Part shown: in pieces, positions 55,561 through 64,000 of the stretch
Layout of the letters: every line of letters starts with the position of its first letter
Numbering within the stretch: the stretch's first letter is position 1
Origin: Cordilura impudica
Lineage: Eukaryota > Arthropoda > Insecta > Diptera > Scathophagidae
Assembly (NCBI GenBank): GCA_963682025.1
Contig: OY821520.1
Location: forward strand, 179,246,626 to 179,310,625
Length of the DNA stretch: 64,000 nt
Direction: 5' to 3'
Made by a program: the position numbers and the translations under genes
The notes under the pieces: model-generated
Seen by the model: the letters and a program-made list of their open reading frames with translations, nothing else
Database searches by the model: none
Told to the model about the DNA's origin: nothing

Positions 55561-55713
55561 GACCTTCTCCGAGAAAAGGGACGTAGTGTGTGAAAATTAA
55601 GTTTTGAGAAAAAAACGCATTTAAAGTTTCTACACCCTTTTAGGTACCAGAATCCACCGTTTTTGACACAACCCGTTTTTTGCCGCACTAGTTCCCTTTT
55701 CTCGGAGAAGGTC
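55561..55713. repeat. Foldback with 21-base perfect arms in the Helitron 5' end
   Basis: GACCTTCTCCGAGAAAAGGG (55561) and its inverse CCCTTTTCTCGGAGAAGGTC (ending 55713) bound 111 bases. It separates TATATATAT from ACATACATAAAATTC, which are contiguous-like in copy 1. Likely a small MITE. Confidence 0.65.
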
Positions 55714-55732
55714 ACATACATAAAATTCATTC

Positions 55733-56290
55733 TCTGTTTGTTTGTTTGTTTGACCACTATAAAAATTTTTATTTTTCAACGGATTTCTCTGAAATTTGTA
55801 CCCCAGGAAAGGTCGCCATATACTTATTATCAGCCACGCCCACTTTATATATACAATTCATTTTCTGTTTTTTTGGTATATTTGTTCGCTATACAAATTT
55901 TTATTTGTTAACGGATTTTTCTGAAATTTGGTACATACAATCTCTCTAACCCAGGGAAGGTCACCATATGCTTCCTACCGGCCACGCCTACTTTTACGCC
56001 CCCCTTTTATATACAATTCATTTTTTGTTTTATGGTATATTTGTTCGCTATACAAATTTTTATTTGTTAATGGATTTTTCTGAAATTTGGTACACACGAT
56101 CTCTGTACTCCAGGTAAGGTCACCATATGCTTCTTATCGGCCACGCCTACTTTTACGCCCACTTTTTTTTAATTTTTTACGGGTTTCGCTCGGATTTACT
56201 GCACATTATTCTCATATCCCAGGCAAGGTCGCCACATATTTTTATCGGCCACCCCCACTTTTTTTAATTTTCTATACTTTTCAACTTTGT
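55733..56290 (+). repeat. Tandem units of the Helitron 5' region (3-4 copies)
   Basis: Same unit as 30180-31680: TCTGTTTGTTTG, CTATACAAATTTTTATTTG, CGGCCACGCCTACTTT. The last unit (56160-56290) is diverged and truncated. Confidence 0.8.
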
Positions 56291-56809
56291 GCATAAATCT
56301 CTTTACTTACTACTCTTGAGTTTACACCATTATGAAATAAATATTGTGAGTCAACCTATTTCAAATATTCCCGACTTGCCATTTTTACTATATGAGTTGT
56401 AACACCCCAAAATTAGTGCAGATTTATTTCATGGGTGACCAGATACAGGTTGACTACCGCTATAGGATTACTCCGATGAGGTTAATTCATACAAATATTT
56501 CCATCTCGCCTTTTGGCCACATTGGAAAGCAACCTATTACAAATATTTCCATTTCATCTTTTTCACCATATAAATGAGTTGTACAGGTGGAAAAAGAGCT
56601 ATTTGCAATTGTAACTTGCACATGAAAGCATAGCATATAGGCCGTACTACCTCAAATGCAAAAAGGCTTAGAATAAACAGAACTCTAGAGAACCATATCA
56701 GAACCAAACTCGTATCCAGTCTGAACGAGTTAGACAATATTAGTCGAGAAATACTGAAACACCTGAGCAAACCCAATAAAATCTTGAAGCCCAAAGATCA
56801 AGACAAGCT

Positions 56810-57360
56810 TTGTTAAGAGAAGTGGAAATGCCTGAATCTACTCAAGTGCGTCTACAATTCCAGCGGATAAGACAAGCTGAGCCGAGGGAATGTGAAACTC
56901 CTGAAACGACTCAACAACGTCTTCAGGCGCACCGCATAAAACAAGCTGATTCCAGGGAATCTGAAACTCCTGAAACGACTCAGCAATGTCTTGAGGCCCA
57001 ACAGATAAGACAAGCTGACTCCAGGGAATCTGAAACTCCTGAAACGAGACAACAACGTCCTGAGGCCCAACGGATAAGACAAGCTGGCTCCAGAGAATGT
57101 GAAGCTCCTGAAACGACTGTAATATCCCTACCAGAAAACTTTTGTAAGTTGGTTCCTTCATTGCAAGGGATGGTACGAAACATAACGTACATAAAAGGAC
57201 AATCTGTTACGGTAGCAGGTATCAACTTAGACCTGTTTTTCTTATAGACAATTAAATGTCGCCTGCTCCAGAGATGGGAGCCACAACAATCTTTTCGTAT
57301 ATGCACCAGAAGGAAAAACCAGAAATGCTATTTATCCCAAAGCTCAAGAATAACTAAAAT
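56810..57360 (+). pseudogene. Helitron replicase-helicase remnant with N-terminal repeats
   Basis: The frame 56810-57247 has about five 23-25-residue repeats of the form RESETPETTQQRLEAQRIRQ, like the N-terminal repeats in insect Helitron proteins. It then jumps to VISLPENFCKLVPSLQG, a helicase segment, and SVTVAGINLDL. After a frame change, ACSRDGSHNNLFVYAPEGKT gives the C-terminal helicase motif, ending near 57347. The rolling-circle (HUH) nuclease domain and most of the helicase are missing, so this is a deletion derivative. Confidence 0.75.
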
Positions 57361-57429
57361 TCGTAGCTTTTAGACATCGTACACTCAAAATAATCCATGC
57401 ATAAACATAGGTAGTTGTAATGGTAAGCA

Positions 57430-59024
57430 GGCGCTGAGTACTTAGTCCCCAAGGAACAAATTCCCCAAAAAAAAATGCACTTATTCCCCAACAAACTGGG
57501 AAATAACTTTACGATGGAAAAATTCCCCAAATTTTTTAAAAAAAGATCCCAAAAAGAAGGGAACACATTCCCCATACTGCTCTCAATATCTGTCCTGCAA
57601 TAAACGTATTTAGAATCGGTATTCTTTCCAATACCATCATTTCGGTGCGCGGAAGCGGCGCTCAATTAAAATAAGTTAACAATTGCGCGGCTGCACGAGT
57701 GTAGCTGCCAAACGGGCGGACGCGACTCGCTCGCGGAACACAGCTCAGTGAAAAGTCTTATGATAAATTTTATCTACGTATGTGCAATAACTACTATACA
57801 TACATATAAAATAATCAGTTGCTTAAAGCAACTTGCGGCACAATTTTGAACATCGCATTCATTTTCCATTGACGTCTCTGCTCAATGATGATTACTTATT
57901 GAATGAAGTAATTCAATTTTTAAAAGTTCTGATTCCTTTAATTTGCAAATGATTACGTTGTATTTGATGTTTACAAAAAAATAAACTTCATAAAAAAAAA
58001 CAAGTGAGAAAATTATAGTCGGTCTAGACCGACTATACGATACCCAATACCATGGTTTAGAGACCCTATCTCTTCGGTCCAACTAATTAGGTATAGAAAA
58101 TAAGCATTAACCAAATTTGAGTGGCATTGTTATTAATTGTTTTGGCTGTAGATATGTAGATGTGATATCGGATGCTATATTTATATGGGGACTAGGTCGA
58201 AGAATGGACCAACCCTGACCATATTTGGTAAAGTCACATATATTTTGAAAAAATATATACAAACCAAATTTGAGAAAAATCTGTGCAATATTTTTGTTTT
58301 TTGATAGATTTAAGTGAAAATCGGGAAGCAGCTTTATATGGGGGCTGTGACAAAGAATTGCCATATAGGGTTTAATTTTTGACAAATTATAAATAGATGT
58401 AATAAACGCACACAAACTTAATTTGACCGAGATCTGTATGATAATTTGGATCTTATGGTAATTTAAGTGGCTTTCATAGGGGTCATTTGTATGGGGACTA
58501 GGTCTGAACATGTGCCGAATTTCACTAATTTCAATAGTGTTCATCCTTTAGCCGATAAAAGCTTATATACCGAATTTCATCCAAATATATTCATATTTGC
58601 GACCTGTAGTTTCATACAAAGGTTTACATGGACACACAGACGGACGGACGGAAATCGCTAAATCGACTTAGAAAGTGATTCTGAGTCGATCGGTATAACA
58701 AAAGATGGGTCTATATTAAATATTTTTGGTAGTTACAAACAGCAGCACAAAGTCATTATACCCAAACCACATAGTGGTATAAGGTATAAAAAACTTAAAT
58801 CGGTTTCGCAGCTTATTTTTGAAACATTTTTGTTGTAGCGTCTTATAAAAAAACTTCTAAATTAAAAAATCAAAAAAATTTAAATTGAAATAAAAAGTGA
58901 ATTTACTCCCCAAAAAACGTAAACTTTGGGGAATTTGTTCATGATGAAAAAATTCCCAAATCCCATACAAATTTTTGGGGAGAAAGTTCATTTTTTTTGA
59001 GGAATTTGTTCATTGGGGACTTTT
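57430..59024 (+). mobile_element. TIR element with GGCGCTGAG ends, copy 2 (right end lost)
   Basis: Starts GGCGCTGAGTACTTAGTCCC right after TGGTAAGCA (57421-57429). It shares with copy 1 the CTCTCAATAT...CAATAAACG segment, a GC-rich unit (57650-57750), GTTGCTTAAA...TGCGGCACAATTTT, and GGTTTCGCAGCTTATTTTTG after the repeat A insertion. Its right TIR is cut after TTGGGGACT (59024), where Helitron tail resumes. Confidence 0.65.
57996..58792 (-). repeat. Interspersed repeat A, copy 2 (complete)
   Basis: About 0.8 kb, reverse orientation relative to copy 1. Near the left end is a long perfect palindrome around AGTCGGTCTAGACCGACT (58016-58037); the right end has CCACATAGTGG. It contains CAGACGGACGGACGG. 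It sits inside TIR-element copy 2, splitting it. No coding sequence. Confidence 0.75.
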
Positions 59025-59074
59025 CAGGTCAAAGATCTTTGGATCTCGGGCAAGACCGGGTAAAAACAGCTAGT

Positions 59075-60023
59075 GATTATATAAAAATCTACTCATGCTA
59101 TTTTGCTGCAGGCTCTGTGGGACCTGATAATTCTATAAAATGCCATTTTACTTCCGATTTGCGTAAATTAACATCTAACAATATCAAATATATTCTAGCG
59201 ACCTAAATTGTCGACACAGCTTTTGTGGCTGTAATAGAACAAACTGTTGGGGCAATTTACTCTATGATCGATTAGAAATTAACCAGCTGGAAATCTTTTC
59301 CTTCAAATTCTAGAAGTCAACCATCCACATTTGATATATTTTTAACTAATATACTTATCCCCAGTCAGAGTCATTAATGACTTAGGCTCGGATCATCTGC
59401 CAATAAATATCATATTAAACTCGATATATGGTCACTTCCTTACAAAAAACTTTCCATTATCTAACCTTAGCACAATTAACTCCAAGGAGCTAATAGACGA
59501 AATGGTTAAAAATTTCACGGATGTTATATCAGAAGCTATAAACTATAGTGTGCCCAGGAAACCAATGCAAATTTCTGAAAAATCCTTACCAACATACATA
59601 AAGCAAATGATCCAACTCCGAAATAGATATAGACGAGACTTGAAAAGATACCGAAATACTCTCGATCATTATCGAAATTTTTCGTGGAATAATTTGTTAT
59701 ATACATTAAATAACGGATCTGCATCATTCTGGAAAGTTTACAAAATTTTAAAAAAGAAATATAATACGATCCTATCTCTAAAGTTTAACAATAATATATA
59801 TTATAGCCAGAACGAGATATGTGAAGTTCTTGGCGAAACCTTTACTGCAAATCACAGCTTCTTTCAAAATCTTAGCGATCAAGGAACCATTGTTGATGTT
59901 GAAGAGACTATACTTAATTTGAACACTGTAAGACAAAATACACAAAATAGTAATTCCGTATCCCCAAACAATGTTAAAAATATAATTAAAAAGTTGAAAC
60001 CGAAAAAATCGCCTGGTATTGAG
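59075..60023 (+). pseudogene. LINE-D, endonuclease end and start of reverse transcriptase
   Basis: After the Helitron: YIKIYSCYFAAGSVGPDNSI, then HSFCGCNRTNCWGNLLYDRL in another frame, and DLGSDHLPINIIL, the terminal endonuclease motif. The frame from 59502 covers the linker (VKNFTDVISEAINYSVPRK, LRNRYRRDLKRYRNT) and ends in VKNIIKKLKPKKSPGIE, the entry motif of RT, at about 60023. The rest of RT is absent; unrelated sequence follows. Confidence 0.75.
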
Positions 60024-60528
60024 GTCAGTGATTGGGATGGGATGAAACCACCGGGGAAAGTTATACCGGTCAAAAAAAAGTTATACGTGTCTCGGCGTTT
60101 CGCTGGGTCACGTCTAGGAATCGAGATGTATCGATTTGAACTTAGTAAGTATCGTATAGGGGAATTTGTCACGTTTATGGCTATTTTGTTTGACAAAATC
60201 GAGAACCACTAGTCCGATTTTTCTGAAACAAATTTAGAAAAATTAAGAATTACAATTCCTTTAATCTGTTCATATAACGTTTCGCTACATAAGCAACAGT
60301 TTCGTAGTTAAAAATAAATGTATGAAGAAAAAAAATGTTTTTTGCCTAAAAAATTAAAATTTTTTTTTTTAATTCATAAAAAAAAAGTGTCAAGTCCTAT
60401 TACTTTCACGTAAAGTCACATAACATATGAACAAAATGAGACATAGATCATGAAAATCGATGTACGCGTTTTGCTTTTATTCACAATTAAGTAAATGTAT
60501 CTCGTTTTGACAAGAATATTGACTTTAT
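60024..60528. other. Unidentified sequence
   Basis: Begins GTCAGTGATTGGGATGGGAT where LINE-D breaks off and holds moderately GC-rich sequence to about 60230, then T- and A-rich runs. No motif recognised. It may be part of a further element inserted in LINE-D. Confidence 0.4.
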
Positions 60529-61136
60529 GGGCCTTATTATGAGTTGCATTCGATTTCGGTGGCTATCGAACATCGACTATCGAATGTCAAATTCGTATTA
60601 TTAGCTGACAGCACGGTCGAAAATTTCGTTGTATAACGAATTTTCAATCGAATACAATTTTGAAAATATAAGTTGTTAATTATTTTAATTTCATGAGATT
60701 GATCTGAATTGTGTGGATTGCCGCAGCAGTTTATCTGTAGTAGACAGCAATTCCATAAACGCCTCCTTGCAGTCGAAAATTTTCTATAAATCTGTAAACA
60801 AATGGTACCCTTGTGAAAACCTCGCATACTTATGTAGTGGAATCTATTTCCAAAATGTTGGAAGCATCTCTCAAGACGCATTCATCTTTATCAGACGATC
60901 GTAGAACCATAATTCCATGTTAATAAATAATTACATATTTTTTCTTTAATAAATTTGTAAACAAACAATGTTTATTTATAGTGCCAGCTGATATATATGT
61001 ACAATTGTGAATAATTCAATTGAGCGAAATTCACAATAGCGCTATTTTATCGAATGTGCGCCATAATACCAAATTAAAATTCGTTCGATCAGTTAATTCG
61101 ACAGCAATCGAAAATCGATAGTTGATCATAATAGGC
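60529..61136. mobile_element. Short TIR DNA element with TATTATGA termini
   Basis: Left end GGGCCTTATTATGA and right end TCATAATAGGC are inverted repeats with one indel. Flanks ACTTTATG and ACTTATG suggest a 7-8 bp target duplication. Subterminal TATCGAAC/CGATAG motifs recur on both sides. A 114-codon minus-strand frame inside has no known domain. Confidence 0.55.
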
Positions 61137-61172
61137 ACTTATGTTTCAATGAATTTGGATATTTATTATATA

Positions 61173-61669
61173 AGTTAACACTGTTGTTAATTAAAATAAC
61201 TTAAATACGGAAACGTACTAAATAAATAACCTACTTATGAAAATACCTTTTTTCTTTTTCTTAACCAACTTTTGTATTAAAATAACTTAAATACGGAAAC
61301 GTACTAAATAAATAACCTACTTATGAAAATACCTTTTTTCTTTTTCTTAACCAACTTTTGTATTAAAATAACCTAAATACGAAAATGCACTTGTAAAAGA
61401 AAAATAAATAAAACTTAAAAGTTGCAATATTAACATTATTTGATAATACCAAAACGAGGAAGTAGAAAATATAATTTAACAATTGTGTAAGCAAAATTTT
61501 GTAAACAAACTTATAACTTTGCCAATATAAATAAACGTTTAATTTAAGTTATGAATCAGCCAATAATCACTTGTCATAAAATATTAATATTAAACAAATA
61601 AACTAAATTTTTGGTATAATAAAAAAATTGGTGTTGTGTTTTTATTTTTAATTAAAACGACACTTAACT
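61173..61669 (+). repeat. 5' LTR of the right-edge errantivirus
   Basis: Starts AGTTAACACTG and ends CACTTAACT, inverted AGTTAA/TTAACT ends. The preceding four bases are TATA, a favoured target. It contains an 86-base tandem duplication (61193 and 61279, with a third partial copy from 61365) that includes AATACGGAAACGTACTAAAT. Confidence 0.75.
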
Positions 61670-61680
61670 GGCGCCCGAGC
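61669..61680 (+). promoter_or_regulatory. Primer binding site of the right-edge errantivirus
   Basis: TGGCGCCCGAGC follows the LTR end directly and has the TGGCGCCC start of tRNA-Lys-type sites. Confidence 0.7.
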
Positions 61681-62356
61681 TAATTTAAAAGCGCGTATCC
61701 TGAAAAAAAAAAGTTGTCGCCAGACAAATAAACGCATATATCGTCCTCAAGTAGTACGTTGTGTGCTGGTGTTCAATAGGAAAATAAAACTTTCCTTCAT
61801 CGCAAAAACGCCCTTAAGTAGTGCAGCGATAGAAAATAAACAAAAAAATTGAGAAATAAATACTCTTGATAAGTGACTGAAATAATAAGTGGATCTAATA
61901 AAACGAATAATAAGTGGATCAAATAGAAATAAAACAAATAATAAGTGGACTAAATAAGAATAAAAATAAAAGTACTTATTATAAGAACAGAAGCTTTGAC
62001 AGTCTTAAAAAGCAAACTAGAAGTGATAGAAAGCGGCCCCCCAGTAGCGTGCAGCAAAAAGGACGGCATTACGTGCCAGCCAGCTATCCAAAGGAAAGAG
62101 AACAAAACAGCAGGATGCAGCTAATATTATTGTAAGTTAAGATATTGTAATAGCTATAAATTTGATAAATAAATCTAAAGATACAACAATTTCTTATAGA
62201 ACATAGTTTCATAAATTGTTATAATAACACGAGATACATAAATAACGGAAATAATTGTAGTAGAAAAATATATATTCCTTTAATCAAAATAAAAATTCTC
62301 AATTTATCGTGCTACTCTAATTAAAACCTACTAATCCTATATTTAAATAAATCAAT

Positions 62357-64000
62357 ATGTCAAACCCAGAAAACCTTATACGTCCTTCAGTATTAAACGC
62401 AGCAAACACGGATCAGGTGCACAGAACACTAAATATTAATGATCTAAATAATATAATTACTGAAACAACCTCTAGGCTTTTACAGCAAGAATTGCCCGGA
62501 TTAATTCAATCCGTATTACACCCAAATCCTAATATAGCTTCCGATCAAGAAATTGAGGAACAATATCGTGGTAACTTTGCAGATTTCGATAAGATACCTG
62601 ATATTGTCAAAAGCTTGCGCGAATTTAGTGGTAATCAATCTGAGTTTAACTCATGGCGTAAGAGTGTAGAACGAATCTTACAAATTTATGAACCTTCTAA
62701 AGGTACACCGAGATACTACGGTATTCTCAGTGTAATAAGAAACAAGATCGTGGGTAATGCTGATATTGCTCTCGAATCCTATAATACTCCTCTGGACTGG
62801 AAATCCATTATTAAGTGTCTTTCTCTGCATTATTCTGATAAGAGGGACTTAGCTACTCTCGAGTACCAAATGATTTCATTAGTTCAAGGGAAATTGTCTA
62901 TTCAAGGGTTTTATCAAGTGGTTTACAAACACTTATCAATAATTCTTAACAAACTTGGAAGCTTAGAAGCTTCTAACGAATCTTTAAATTTGCTAACGGA
63001 ATCATACCGCAATAAAGCTCTTGACACATTTATCAGAGGTTTAAACGGCGATTTACCGAAACTTCTTGGTATGAGAGAACCAGCGGATCTACCTCAGGCT
63101 CTCCACCTTTGTCTTACATTGGAAAATCAAAGTTTCCGAGCAAACTATTCTCATAGTTTCAATTATAAAAAAGTTACTCCTCCACTTCCACCTCGCAACT
63201 ACTCCCGTAACTATCAATCGCAACCTATTAACCTAACACCTCGTTTCAACCAACATAATTTCCACCCACAATTAGCTCATATACCCCACGCACAACAAAA
63301 ACCTTTTATGTTCCCGAACCCCGATAATCGCATATCACTAAACAACTATCCTACACAGCCACAAACTAATACAAATAATTACTACCAATTTGATCCTCCA
63401 AGACCTATCCCTCCTAAACCTCAGAATTTACCACAACCTATGGATATAGATAGTAGTTTGCATTCGAAACGTATTAATTATATGAACAGACCACAGCAAC
63501 AGAACATTAACAAAAGACCACCGCCATCAATTGGGAACTCCAATTATAGACCTAAAATACAAAGAAATTTTCACATTGACAACACTTTAGAAACCTATAA
63601 TGATGTTGTCGAAGGTTCTTTCAGCACTGAACAACTCAGCGAAATGTCGTATAGTGAAGACAATATTAACGAGCTCAGCGATATCCATTTTTTTAGAATG
63701 ACGAGCTCTTCGCAACCTTATTTTGAATGTAGAGCAAAGAGCGGCAAAATACTAAAATTTCTAGTTGATACTGGCTCGAGTAGGAATTATATTCAGCCAT
63801 ACATTGTAAAAAAAACCATACCAAATAAAGAAATATTTTTTGCAAAATCAATAGCAGGTAACATTGAAATAAAAGAACATACGTTTGTAAGACTTTTCAA
63901 TATGGAAAAGGAAATAAAATTTTACATTCTCCCAACATTAAAATCTTTCGACGGCATTCTTGGAAACGATTCATTAAAGGAACTCAATGCAATAATTTAT
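62357..64000 (+). CDS. Errantivirus gag-protease, one intact frame (runs off the window)
   Basis: From ATG 62357 (MSNPENLIRP) the frame is open for 548 codons to the window edge. The gag part has IPDIVKSLREFSGNQSEFNS, matching the conserved capsid start of the gypsy/17.6/297 group. A Pro/Asn/Gln-rich basic tail without CCHC knuckles follows. At codon 471 the protease active site appears (FLVDTGSSRNYI), with FDGILGNDSL further on. Gag and pol are usually in different frames in this group, joined by ribosomal frameshifting; here no stop or shift separates them. No lesions are visible. A leader of about 690 bases precedes it. Confidence 0.85.
   Translation, partial: MSNPENLIRPSVLNAANTDQVHRTLNINDLNNIITETTSRLLQQELPGLIQSVLHPNPNIASDQEIEEQYRGNFADFDKIPDIVKSLREFSGNQSEFNSWRKSVERILQIYEPSKGTPRYYGILSVIRNKIVGNADIALESYNTPLDWKSIIKCLSLHYSDKRDLATLEYQMISLVQGKLSIQGFYQVVYKHLSIILNKLGSLEASNESLNLLTESYRNKALDTFIRGLNGDLPKLLGMREPADLPQALHLCLTLENQSFRANYSHSFNYKKVTPPLPPRNYSRNYQSQPINLTPRFNQHNFHPQLAHIPHAQQKPFMFPNPDNRISLNNYPTQPQTNTNNYYQFDPPRPIPPKPQNLPQPMDIDSSLHSKRINYMNRPQQQNINKRPPPSIGNSNYRPKIQRNFHIDNTLETYNDVVEGSFSTEQLSEMSYSEDNINELSDIHFFRMTSSSQPYFECRAKSGKILKFLVDTGSSRNYIQPYIVKKTIPNKEIFFAKSIAGNIEIKEHTFVRLFNMEKEIKFYILPTLKSFDGILGNDSLKELNAIIY

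Larger units (their letters stand above)
55547..59073 (+). mobile_element. Helitron copy 2, nested in LINE-D
   Basis: The 3' end has the Helitron signature: a stem CTCGG-GCAAGA-CCGGG (59045-59060) nine bases ahead of CTAG (59070-59073), followed by T. The 5' region holds CATAAAATTCATTCTCTGTT like copy 1 but is interrupted by a 153-base foldback. Inside are a short tandem array, a Helitron protein remnant and a nested TIR element. LINE-D endonuclease continues on both sides (TNNNYI | YIKIYSCYF). Confidence 0.8.

Noticed and set aside
56838..57161. Minus-strand repeat protein opposite the Helitron remnant
   Set aside because: It mirrors the ETPE-type repeats on the + strand, which have known Helitron counterparts.
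60537..60881. 114-codon minus-strand frame inside the short TIR element as a transposase
   Set aside because: No DDE, zinc-finger or other transposase motif is visible and composition is not protein-like.
61914..62135. A 73-codon basic frame in the errantivirus leader as a gene
   Set aside because: No homology or conserved motif; it lies in the untranslated leader and could be chance, though a leader peptide is not excluded.
1..64000. tRNA, rRNA or other structural RNA genes
   Set aside because: No cloverleaf with a convincing B box or rRNA-like stretch was recognised by eye; a dedicated covariance-model search would be needed to be sure.

Overview
Source: the window looks like nuclear DNA of a higher (cyclorrhaphan, possibly calyptrate) fly. 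It is AT-rich, has intron-bearing coding sequence, and is packed with insect transposon families: errantivirus, 412-like and Osvaldo-like Ty3/gypsy elements, Jockey- and CR1-type LINEs, a Penelope-like element, Helitrons, hAT, Tc1 and PIF/Harbinger. The species is inferred only from these families and from spacer repeats carrying GTCC/GTCT runs; no species marker is present.

Host gene: three minus-strand exons belong to one gene, the fly Rabconnectin-3A (Rbcn-3A / DmX / DMXL) homologue. They are 49954-47825, 47766-47640 and 11778-11546. Donors and acceptors are canonical, reading phase is kept across both introns, and the encoded residues run on in the order expected for DMXL proteins. The gene enters from the right and leaves to the left, so the whole 64 kb appears to be intragenic. 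One intron is about 35.9 kb (47639-11779) and is almost entirely nested mobile elements.

Layout from left to right. 1-2.3 kb: 3' end of an env-bearing errantivirus. 2.3-5.4 kb: LINE-A (+). 5.4-7.85 kb: Penelope-like element (-) split by a PIF/Harbinger remnant. 7.95-10.6 kb: Jockey LINE-B (-). 11.5-11.8 kb: Rbcn-3A exon. 13.4-17.9 kb: nested non-coding repeats with a MITE. 18.3-20.8 and 28.1-29.7 kb: LINE-C (+), split by a 7.3 kb 412-like LTR element (-) with a TATA target duplication. 30.2-35.2 kb: Helitron copy 1, with a 10-unit tandem array and a TIR element that itself holds a hAT transposon. 35.6-36.7 kb: Tc1-like element (-). 36.8-45.35 kb: Osvaldo-like LTR element (+) with an extra 3' ORF. 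46.1-47.3 kb: MITE and a LINE fragment. 47.6-49.95 kb: two Rbcn-3A exons. 50-54 kb: AT-rich intron with foldbacks. 54.2-60.0 kb: LINE-D (+), split by Helitron copy 2. 60.5-61.1 kb: TIR element. 61.2-64 kb: 5' part of a second errantivirus whose gag and protease share one open frame.

How the genes relate: only the Rbcn-3A exons look like host coding sequence under constraint. All transposon genes but one carry frameshifts, stops or deletions; the exception is the errantivirus at the right edge, open as far as it can be read. The nesting gives a relative order of insertion: LINE-C before the 412-like element; LINE-D before its Helitron; the Helitron before its TIR element; that TIR element before the hAT and the palindromic repeat inside it.
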